DNA of 40,737 bases from an uncultured Clostridia bacterium (GTDB lineage Bacteria; Bacillota; Clostridia; Oscillospirales; Ruminococcaceae). Made by a program: the position numbers and the translations under genes. This document shows positions 34,880 to 40,737 of this stretch, one piece after another (positions within the stretch are counted from its first letter, which is position 1; the number at the start of each line of letters is the position of its first letter). The DNA lies in assembly GCA_947627205.1 (NCBI GenBank), contig CANQVE010000017.1, forward strand, positions 1 to 40,737. Direction: 5' to 3'. Under the pieces are notes generated by a model. That model was not told the DNA's origin. It ran no database searches and saw only the letters and a program-made list of their open reading frames with translations.

Positions 34880-35581
34880 TTATTTCAGTTCTCCGAGTAC
34901 TTTTCCGATACTGTCGTTTATGACAAGCTCCGCACCGCTGACAGATATTTCGCTTTTGTTTATAACCACAAGGTGCTTCCCTCTGAAATATCTCACAAAT
35001 CCCGCTGCGGGATATACTACGAGCGAAGTTCCTCCGATAATGAGCGTGTCGGCGTTTTCTATTTCTGTTATAGCCTTTTCGATATCGGCGCTGTTCAGGC
35101 TCTCCTCGTACAAAACTACGTCGGGCTTTATCATTCCTCCGCAGTCACAGCGCGGAACGCCCGCAGATCCCGTGACCGCCGAAAGAGGATAGAATTTTCT
35201 GCACCTTGTGCAATAGTTTCTGTGGACGCTTCCGTGAAGCTCGATAACGTTTTTGCTCCCCGCCATTTGATGCAGTCCGTCAATGTTCTGCGTGACAACA
35301 GCGGACAATATCCCCTTTTGCTCCCACTCTGCGAGTTTTAAATGCGCGGCGTTCGGCTTTGCATTCGGGAATATCATTCTGTCGCGGTAGAACCTGTAAA
35401 ATTCTTCGGTATTTTCCACAAAAAAACTGTGGGAAATTATCTGTTCGGGCGGGAATTTGTACTTCTGATTGTACAAGCCGTCTACGCTTCTGAAATCGGG
35501 TATACCGCTTTCGGTCGAAACGCCCGCGCCTCCAAAAAACACTATTCTCCTGCTGTCGTCGATTATCTGCTGTAATGTCAT
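34880..35581 (-). CDS. Sir2 family NAD-dependent protein deacylase
   Basis: The 233-residue protein is a complete sirtuin. It has GAGVS at 18-22 with GIPDFRS, TQNID at 97-101, the catalytic His116 in ELHGS, and a zinc site Cys124, Cys127, Cys145 and Cys147. It removes acyl groups from lysine with NAD. The size and single domain fit the housekeeping CobB/NpdA type and not the long Sir2 of defence systems. No acetyl-CoA synthetase or acetyltransferase is next to it. GGGG precedes the ATG. The zinc-ribbon gene follows after 19 bases. Confidence 0.95.
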   Translation of the reverse strand: MTLQQIIDDSRRIVFFGGAGVSTESGIPDFRSVDGLYNQKYKFPPEQIISHSFFVENTEEFYRFYRDRMIFPNAKPNAAHLKLAEWEQKGILSAVVTQNIDGLHQMAGSKNVIELHGSVHRNYCTRCRKFYPLSAVTGSAGVPRCDCGGMIKPDVVLYEESLNSADIEKAITEIENADTLIIGGTSLVVYPAAGFVRYFRGKHLVVINKSEISVSGAELVINDSIGKVLGELK

Positions 35582-35615
35582 AAATCCAACCCCTTTTTAT
35601 AAAAAGTTCAATTTA

Positions 35616-36440
35616 CTAACGTCCTGTTTTTTCTATATTGTCGATAAGATAGGAATATTCGGGAAAATCACTTAATATCCTGCGCTTGCAGCGATCGATA
35701 AATTCCTTTCTTAATTCGCTGTCGTCGCGCATAGCCTGTTTTGCTCCCCAGAGATGTGTATAACTGTCCTGCGGGAAGAACAGGCTGTCCTTGTCCAAAA
35801 GCGTTTTAACGGGCGTTTTCGTATAGTCCGCGCACATTGCAAGAAGCCTCTGCTCCGCAAACACCATATATTTCAGATAGTCGTCACACTGCTTTGCGTT
35901 TTTCATAAATGCTATCGCCTGGGAGGTGTAAAACTCCTTGAAATCATTGTCGGGAATGTACAAGAACGCAGTATTGAGCGGAAGCACGCTCTCGCTGAAA
36001 TCGGGAATGATATGGTTTTCCGCTCCGAAAAAAGAAAGATCGGGATAGATGTCCTCCGACAATTCCTCGCGGTGCGCCGCGATAATTTCATCTTTAAACT
36101 CGGGAAATTTCCAAACAATGAAATCCGTGTCGATCATAACTATCGGCGCGTCAGCCTTTCTGAGTGCAAGCAGTTTTGCTCCCGCCCAGAACATTTTCGG
36201 ATCGATACCGTCTATATCGTCGGGAACATTACAGCATATACTGTCCCAGACATCTGAAAAGCCTATTTTGTCATAATACTCTGCATAAAAGCTGTCACAG
36301 CACATGGTTATTTTTCCGCCGAGCTTTCGCCACTGAAGCGCCGAAAGCGCCGTGCAATACAGGTCGAAATCCTCAACAAAAAGCTCTTTTATCCCCTTTG
36401 CCCGCGACGGAGCAAACGAGGAAATATGAATTGCGTTCAT
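35616..36440 (-). CDS. GT-A-like protein of unknown function (DUF6734-like)
   Basis: The 274-residue protein has no signal or membrane segment. It resembles a GT-A glycosyltransferase fold: an N-terminal Rossmann-like strand, MIDTDFIVWK with an Asp104-x-Asp106 motif where metal and sugar nucleotide would bind, and a later LPLNTAFLYIP segment. Many capsule-type transferases look like this, but I can give neither donor nor acceptor. It lies four bases after the second of the tandem membrane protein genes. The family name is from memory and less sure than the fold. Confidence 0.6.
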   Translation of the reverse strand: MNAIHISSFAPSRAKGIKELFVEDFDLYCTALSALQWRKLGGKITMCCDSFYAEYYDKIGFSDVWDSICCNVPDDIDGIDPKMFWAGAKLLALRKADAPIVMIDTDFIVWKFPEFKDEIIAAHREELSEDIYPDLSFFGAENHIIPDFSESVLPLNTAFLYIPDNDFKEFYTSQAIAFMKNAKQCDDYLKYMVFAEQRLLAMCADYTKTPVKTLLDKDSLFFPQDSYTHLWGAKQAMRDDSELRKEFIDRCKRRILSDFPEYSYLIDNIEKTGR

Positions 36441-36443
36441 TTA

Positions 36444-37085
36444 TCAGTCGCCCTCGCCGATGTCCTTTAGTATCATCACAAGCACTCCGCCAAATCCTAT
36501 GACCGTAAGCACTATCCCTGCGATAAGCACAAACATAAACGGGCTGTACTTGTCGCTTTCGATAACATAAGGCACGATATACTCTTCGGCGTCTTCTTCC
36601 GTAACTCCCATGAGAGTGGATACGGAAACTTTCAGAAAAGAAAGCTCACCCTCGTCAAGTTTTCTTAGCTTGCCTCTGAAAACCATGCTTGTACGATATT
36701 CATCATCAGAAGAATCGGTCAATATTCCCTCTGTTTCGCTTCTCATTTGTTCAAGAAAAGAAAGCTCGGCGCTGTCCCCGGAAGAAATGCCGATAAATAC
36801 GGGGGATTCTTCATCATAAGAATACGGCATGACCATGGTATAAGATTCGGAAATTACCTTTTTTTCTCCGTTTTCATCTTTTTCGTGTACGGCATACTTA
36901 TCCCAGATACCGTATACAAGCCCTTTTACCGTCATGCCCTCTTCGACGTTTTCCCTCGTAAGCTCGGAAATATCCGTAAATCCGCCGAAAACCCCGTTTT
37001 CTCCGCATGCTCCTACGACAATCGCCGCTATTCCCAATAACAGCGCCGCCGCAAAAGCAATAAAAACCGCAATGGTCTTTTTCAT
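36444..37085 (-). CDS. Two-TM protein of unknown function, tandem paralog 2
   Basis: The 213-residue protein has an N-terminal hydrophobic segment (about 5-27), an acidic middle domain (about 35-180) and a C-terminal membrane segment (about 183-207), so the middle domain is probably outside. The first segment ends in VVGAC, a weak lipobox, but a second membrane segment makes a lipoprotein unlikely. It aligns by eye with the gene upstream in layout and in EGMTVKGLVYGIWDKYA, FRGKLRKLD and EEYIVPYVIES. It may be a DUF6709-like family; no function is known. Confidence 0.75.
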   Translation of the reverse strand: MKKTIAVFIAFAAALLLGIAAIVVGACGENGVFGGFTDISELTRENVEEGMTVKGLVYGIWDKYAVHEKDENGEKKVISESYTMVMPYSYDEESPVFIGISSGDSAELSFLEQMRSETEGILTDSSDDEYRTSMVFRGKLRKLDEGELSFLKVSVSTLMGVTEEDAEEYIVPYVIESDKYSPFMFVLIAGIVLTVIGFGGVLVMILKDIGEGD

Positions 37086-37086
37086 T

Positions 37087-37749
37087 TTATGCTCCTGTCA
37101 AACCCTTTCTGATAATAGATAACGCCGTGCCGACAAGTCCTGCAAACACAAGTATCGCGCCTATTACTATTCCTATAACAGCGCTGTTCGGGTTTGTATA
37201 GCTTTCGAGGACATACGGCGCGCAGTATTCGTCCAGCCCGCTTCCCGAGACATCAAACATTTCCCCTATGTACTCTCTGAAAAAGCCGAGATACTCTTTG
37301 TCGAGCTTTTGTACTCTGCCGACAAAATGCGTCGTGGTGTAATCATCAAGCAACACGTCCTCAAAATAATAATCAAGCGTTTCGTTTTCGATTTTTTCCA
37401 GCGTCCTCAGCTCGCTCGCATTTCTCGAAGATAAAGCAATAAAGAACCATCTTCCCTCATCTGAAGCATAGGTGAGCGGAAGCGCAAAATATCTGTCGGT
37501 CGTGCGCTCCTTGCTCGTCTGTATGCCGAGCGTCGTATCATATTCTGCGGTATAAGCAAATTCGTCGAACAGGTCGTATATCTCGCCCTCGACTATCTTT
37601 CCGTCATAAAGCTCTGTTTCCTTTATTGTGTCAAGATCGCCGTGGGGCTTATCCCATTCGACCTTTTCACGAATGCTCGTAAACAAAAATATTCCGCCAG
37701 CGATAAGCAATGCGAGAAATACCAATGTCCTGCTGATAAATTTTGCCAT
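37087..37749 (-). CDS. Two-TM protein of unknown function, tandem paralog 1
   Basis: The 220-residue protein has the same plan as its downstream neighbour: N-terminal membrane segment (about 6-24), acidic ectodomain and C-terminal membrane segment (about 188-212). Shared positions include DGKIVEGEIYDLFDEFA, FVGRVQKLDKEYLGFF and DEYCAPYVLES. The two genes are one base apart, so they arose by tandem duplication and are cotranslated; the sequences have diverged widely. GGGAG precedes the ATG. A TATAAT (37796-37801) lies upstream without a good -35. Confidence 0.75.
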   Translation of the reverse strand: MAKFISRTLVFLALLIAGGIFLFTSIREKVEWDKPHGDLDTIKETELYDGKIVEGEIYDLFDEFAYTAEYDTTLGIQTSKERTTDRYFALPLTYASDEGRWFFIALSSRNASELRTLEKIENETLDYYFEDVLLDDYTTTHFVGRVQKLDKEYLGFFREYIGEMFDVSGSGLDEYCAPYVLESYTNPNSAVIGIVIGAILVFAGLVGTALSIIRKGLTGA

Positions 37750-37803
37750 AATAACTCCCTTTCAAAATTACCAAAATATCAAACACACCATAACCATTAT
37801 ATC

Positions 37804-38625
37804 TCAAATGTTATGTATGCCGTAGCCGTAGCCGTTTAATCTACAGCCGAACACACATTCCATAAGGATCCTGTCATACTCGTCGCTGTCGGGCATTGCC
37901 ATTCGCGACGAAAGCATTGAACGAAATGAACCCATTCCGCTGCCGTATTTAAAATAAACTCCGCTCCCGAAATAGCGCGCTCTCAAACTGCCAAATCGGT
38001 ATGAGCCGAAATTCCTGCCGAGCAATTGCAAAAACGAACGGGCACTGCCGTATGAAAAACTTGTGGAATAAAACGAGCCGAACCTTGCGAAAAACTGCTC
38101 CCATTCCCACTCATAGCCGAAACTGCCGTAACGACCGAAGCTCCCGAAATATCCAAAGCTCCCCGAGCGCCAGCCTATCCTCAAAAGCCCCGATGAAAAC
38201 GTATAGCGCGAAAAGCTCCCTATCCCGCGTGAACCGTGCATCATAAAGCGGGCGCCTGCTTTTCCCGAGCCGAAAGGCGCGGAGCCTAAAGCAGGAAAAC
38301 GCGCCGAGCCGAACGCCGAGCTTTGTATAATTTTCGCGCTCCCCGCAGGCAAAGGAGCTGTATTTTTGACCTCAGAACCGTTTCCGAATGTTTTATATGA
38401 AACAGGCTGTCCCCCAAAGACTTTTTCGAGCTTTTCCGAAAGTTTCAGATCTTTGGGCGATATTTTTTCAAGCTCTGCGGCGTATTCCTCGCCGTTATGC
38501 TCTTTCAGCCACTCGACAAGGCTCCCTGCGGCAAAATAGCCGCAAAGCGACGCAATATCGAGATTACCGCGAATTTCTTCGGCAGAATAAACCTTTTGCC
38601 TGTTAAGCCACAAAGCGCATTTCAT
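37804..38625 (-). CDS. Gly/Ser/aromatic/Arg low-complexity protein of unknown function
   Basis: The protein has 273 residues from ATG 38625, which has GGAGGTG seven bases upstream; an in-frame TTG at 38667 lacks a ribosome site. Residues 1-75 look folded: EEIRGNLD and GSLVEWLKEHNG, a helical module like ones I recall ahead of varied C termini in clostridial proteins (weak memory). Residues about 102-240 are low complexity: 15 Gly-Ser pairs, most preceded by Phe or Tyr (FGS, YGS), with about 15 Arg scattered among them. The end is ordered again (DEYDRILMECVFGCRLNG, then YGYG). There is no signal peptide, so it is probably cytoplasmic. I do not recognise the family. It has its own promoter with an operator-like palindrome. 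Confidence 0.75.
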   Translation of the reverse strand: MKCALWLNRQKVYSAEEIRGNLDIASLCGYFAAGSLVEWLKEHNGEEYAAELEKISPKDLKLSEKLEKVFGGQPVSYKTFGNGSEVKNTAPLPAGSAKIIQSSAFGSARFPALGSAPFGSGKAGARFMMHGSRGIGSFSRYTFSSGLLRIGWRSGSFGYFGSFGRYGSFGYEWEWEQFFARFGSFYSTSFSYGSARSFLQLLGRNFGSYRFGSLRARYFGSGVYFKYGSGMGSFRSMLSSRMAMPDSDEYDRILMECVFGCRLNGYGYGIHNI

Positions 38626-38669
38626 GCCGCAACACCTCCGCCCCGTTATTTCACAAAATGTTGTCAATA

Positions 38670-38696
38670 AATTACATACATATAACCAATGTAATT
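38670..38696. promoter_or_regulatory. Operator-like palindrome at the low-complexity gene promoter
   Basis: AATTACAT (38670-38677) and ATGTAATT (38689-38696) form a perfect 8-bp dyad separated by 11 bases. It overlaps the downstream end of the -10 and the start site, a position typical of repressor sites. Confidence 0.5.
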
Positions 38697-38722
38697 ATAT
38701 CACAAACCGAATTAGTTTTCAA
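38694..38722 (-). promoter_or_regulatory. Promoter of the low-complexity protein gene (extended -10)
   Basis: The minus strand has TTGAAA (38717-38722), a 17-bp spacer and TATAAT (38694-38699) preceded by TGA. The predicted start is near 38687, about 62 bases before the ATG. Confidence 0.85.
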
Positions 38723-38782
38723 CACATTTTTTATAATTATTCGTACAAATTAAAAAAATCCTCTGTCGGCAGTGTACGGTGT

Positions 38783-38818
38783 AAAAAAATTAAGGTACCC
38801 GCAAAGCGGATACCTTAA
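38783..38818 (-). terminator. Rho-independent terminator of the zinc-ribbon/propeller gene
   Basis: TTAAGGTA-C-CCGC and GCGG-A-TACCTTAA (38790-38818) form a 12-bp stem with one mismatch and a short loop, followed on the minus strand by a run of seven T. It lies 37 bases after the stop codon. Confidence 0.9.
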
Positions 38819-38855
38819 CTAACTATACACTATAAATTATCTTCTAGTCTGAATT

Positions 38856-40532
38856 TTATTCGGAAACAACGCTTGTTTTAGTAAAGCTCTTTCCGTTGGT
38901 GCTGACATAGAGCGCGTCGTCGTTACGGACATAGAATACCGAATAGTTGTTCAGTCTTATTGAAGTGACGTCGTTCATCTTATCTACCTTTGAGCCTTTA
39001 GAACCTCCGCTCGTCGTATAAAGAGTGTCGTCCTTTACATAACAGCAAACGCCGTCTGCGCTTACAACAACATTATCAACATCGGTATCTATCTTTGTGG
39101 TCTTGTTTGATCTGCCGTTGGAGAATATAAGATCATCGTCGTCATTAAATGCGTAGATCTTTGTAAGGTCCGCGTTTGCATAATAATAGCTTGATCCGTA
39201 AAGATCCTCGACAACCTCCGTTGCTTCGGCATTTTCGTTTCTCGTGTCCTTTACATAAAGACTTCCGCCCTTTGAATACAAGAGCTTGTTTCCGTCAGAA
39301 GAAAGTCTGTAGGATGAAATTCCGCTCACAACGGTATAGTTGTCAAACTCATCGCCCTTAAAGGTGTATTTCTTTACGGAAGAATTTTCATAGCCCAAAA
39401 AGCTCCTGAAATCATCGAGCATTCCGACTGTACCGACAGGGAATATCGGAGTAACGCCGTTTTTGCTTATTCTTACAGGCTCGTCGTCTTTAAGGCCTGG
39501 AGCATAATAGTATGTTCCGCCCGAGGACGTATAAATGAGCTTTTTGTTATCCTTAGACATAGCGACGATATTTCCTACATATTTTTCAAGTCTTACAGAA
39601 TCGTCTGCCTTTTCACTCTTTATAACGCGAAGCTCAGTGTCATCACTGCAATAAATGACCGAAGCGTCGTCGCTTATAATGCCTACCATATAATCATCGG
39701 AGAATTTCTTTGCCTTTGAGCCCTTTGAAATATACGAAATATATTCGCCGTCCTCGCGCACATTTATAGCCACAGCGCTTCCGTTCGGAGAAATAGCAAG
39801 GCTCATAAGGCTTCCGTCAACGGTATAGATGTTTGTTTCTTTTCCGTCCTTATAAATAAATACTTCATCATCGCAGGCATAAGCCAAAGCGTTCTTGTTT
39901 GACGAAACCGCGACGCTATCAATACCCTCTTTGACGAGAGTGAACTTATCGCCGTCAATCTTGTAAACGTCGCCTGCATAAACAAACACATTGCAGTTAT
40001 AGGCGAAAGACGGAGAACCCGACAAATAAGAAACGCCCTCTTGATTTTTCAGCTCTTTTCCGTCAAGGAAAAGCACAAGTTCGCCGTCATCATTTTCAGC
40101 AGTATAAAGAGAATGAGGCACTCTGTCATAAGAAAAAGAAGCCTTATTCCCAACGAGATTTGCAAAAATGACAATGCAGACAACTATTATTACCAGCAGA
40201 GCCGCGCATGCAATAAGCAGGATCGTTTTATTTACTCCGGGAACGACCTTTTTTACGGCTGCCGTTGCAGAATCTGCGACAGCGTTCGCCTTGTTCAGCG
40301 CTTCTTCTCCGACAGCCTTTGCCTTGTTTGCTATGTCGGCAGCGGTAATGCCGTTTTCGGCATTGCCGACATTTGCAGTATTTTCGGCCTTTTCAAGATT
40401 TACAGTACTTTCAGTATTCCCGATATTTGCAGCATTTTCAGCACTTTCGGCGGTCTCGTCGATCTTTGCTCCGCAAGCTCCGCAGAACTTAGCGTCATCG
40501 CTCAACTGTTCTCCACAGTTTGGACAAAACAT
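38856..40532 (-). CDS. Zinc-ribbon membrane protein with propeller-like ectodomain
   Basis: The 558-residue protein starts with a zinc ribbon (Cys3, Cys6, Cys17, Cys20), then a 9-residue repeat (31-60), an Ala-rich amphipathic stretch (about 63-98), a membrane segment (103-125) and a long outer domain (about 130-558). That domain consists of beta-rich units of roughly 40-45 residues with recurring SPNG/SSDGNKLLYS-type turns, as in WD40/PD40-like propellers. The ribbon is probably cytoplasmic, so the protein could link an outer propeller to an inner partner. No enzyme motif is seen. It is transcribed alone. Confidence 0.8.
   Translation of the reverse strand: MFCPNCGEQLSDDAKFCGACGAKIDETAESAENAANIGNTESTVNLEKAENTANVGNAENGITAADIANKAKAVGEEALNKANAVADSATAAVKKVVPGVNKTILLIACAALLVIIVVCIVIFANLVGNKASFSYDRVPHSLYTAENDDGELVLFLDGKELKNQEGVSYLSGSPSFAYNCNVFVYAGDVYKIDGDKFTLVKEGIDSVAVSSNKNALAYACDDEVFIYKDGKETNIYTVDGSLMSLAISPNGSAVAINVREDGEYISYISKGSKAKKFSDDYMVGIISDDASVIYCSDDTELRVIKSEKADDSVRLEKYVGNIVAMSKDNKKLIYTSSGGTYYYAPGLKDDEPVRISKNGVTPIFPVGTVGMLDDFRSFLGYENSSVKKYTFKGDEFDNYTVVSGISSYRLSSDGNKLLYSKGGSLYVKDTRNENAEATEVVEDLYGSSYYYANADLTKIYAFNDDDDLIFSNGRSNKTTKIDTDVDNVVVSADGVCCYVKDDTLYTTSGGSKGSKVDKMNDVTSIRLNNYSVFYVRNDDALYVSTNGKSFTKTSVVSE
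40353..40442 (-). repeat. 27-nt tandem repeat encoding a nonapeptide
   Basis: Copies of ATTTGCAG-like sequence recur at 40371, 40398 and 40425 on the plus strand, a 27-base period. In the protein this gives AENAANIGN, TESTVNLEK, AENTANVGN and a partial AEN. The array lies between the zinc ribbon and the membrane segment. Confidence 0.8.
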
Positions 40533-40570
40533 AATTTACCTCCATTTATATCCTATTGTTACTAACCAAT

Positions 40571-40593
40571 GCGGACAGCTCTTTTAAATCCGC
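40571..40593 (-). promoter_or_regulatory. Leader hairpin of the zinc-ribbon/propeller gene
   Basis: GCGGA (40571-40575) pairs with TCCGC (40589-40593) in the 5' leader, about 8 bases after the predicted start. The stem is short, so a regulatory role is uncertain. Confidence 0.3.
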
Positions 40594-40603
40594 AATCAAA
40601 TTT

Positions 40604-40632
40604 ATTATACTACAATATGTAAAATTTGTCAA
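40604..40632 (-). promoter_or_regulatory. Consensus promoter of the zinc-ribbon/propeller gene
   Basis: The minus strand has a perfect TTGACA (40627-40632), a 17-bp spacer and a perfect TATAAT (40604-40609). This is the strongest promoter match in the window. Confidence 0.92.
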
Positions 40633-40715
40633 TAGTTTTTTACTTAACTTTTAAATTAGGCGTGTTATGTTACAATAGATGTGAGACAAAAGGTATAGAA
40701 AAAGTGGTTGAGATC

Positions 40716-40724
40716 TGTTATAAT
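40716..40724 (+). promoter_or_regulatory. Possible extended -10 at the right edge
   Basis: TGTTATAAT on the plus strand is an extended -10 that would drive a gene beyond the window. There is no good -35 and no visible start codon before the edge. Confidence 0.25.
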
Positions 40725-40737
40725 AAAGTTGTCACAC

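Noticed and set aside
34880-35581. The sirtuin as part of a Sir2-type antiphage system
   Set aside because: It is a short single-domain deacylase with an intact zinc site; no Argonaute, HerA, TIR or large effector gene is adjacent.
37804-38625. The low-complexity protein as a diversity-generating retroelement target or peptide precursor
   Set aside because: No reverse transcriptase, template repeat, maturation enzyme or transporter gene is nearby, and the low complexity runs through the middle rather than one short variable end.
38626-38667. A cysteine cluster (C-x5-CC-x2 then MKC) at the N terminus of the low-complexity protein
   Set aside because: It needs a TTG start with no ribosome site; the GGAGGTG ribosome site of ATG 38625 lies inside it. 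If homologues keep the cysteines this should be reopened.

Overview
The window looks like a piece of a Clostridia chromosome, probably Oscillospirales/Ruminococcaceae-like. This is an inference from gene content and order: the yloU–yloV–recG block, the DUF711/ACT pair, DUF4093-type TOPRIM, TPM and zinc-ribbon proteins, and purine-rich Shine-Dalgarno (SD) sequences throughout. I recognise 36 protein genes, all intact. I see no tRNA, rRNA, insertion sequence, CRISPR array or phage gene. No gene-free stretch exceeds 300 bases; the longest are about 270 (19781-20046), 249 (4275-4523), 233 (12721-12953), 230 (38626-38855) and 205 (40533-40737).

Layout, left to right. (1) 78-2140, minus strand: a CPBP intramembrane protease and mreB. 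(2) 2277-4464: a membrane-anchored PAS-GGDEF diguanylate cyclase with its own promoter and a long leader that can fold into nested and branched stems. (3) 4524-12797: a seven-gene minus-strand operon from a strong promoter: alaS, HIT, holA, TOPRIM/DUF4093, MBOAT acyltransferase, DHHW protein, rluA. It mixes translation and replication genes with a polysaccharide O-acylation pair. (4) 12869-13307: a small membrane protein with its own promoter and terminator. (5) 13391-19849: purB, recJ, rel and a metallo-beta-lactamase-fold hydrolase on the minus strand. (6) 20047-20811: a plus-strand cell-wall amidase, convergent with recG. (7) 20826-29255: a long minus-strand series, ACT, DUF711, Lrp, aminotransferase, ispE, Asp23, DAK2/FakA-like, a terminator, then recG. 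(8) 29263-32875: the divergent plus-strand operon uvrC, rsmD, coaD and a coiled-coil gene, closed by a clear terminator. (9) 32886-38722: a minus-strand accessory cluster with a Gly/Ser/aromatic/Arg low-complexity protein, two tandem paralogous membrane proteins, a GT-A-like protein, a sirtuin, a double zinc-ribbon membrane protein and a TPM protein with a Gly/His tail. (10) 38783-40632: a zinc-ribbon membrane protein with a propeller-like ectodomain, between a consensus promoter and a terminator.

Most of the window is housekeeping: tRNA charging, DNA repair and replication, stringent response, purine, CoA and isoprenoid synthesis, and cell shape. The less ordinary material is the structured leader of the diguanylate cyclase gene, the low-complexity protein at 37804-38625 with its palindrome-covered promoter, the heptamer SD array between rel and the hydrolase gene, the nonapeptide repeat in the last gene, and the uncharacterised cluster at 32886-38625.
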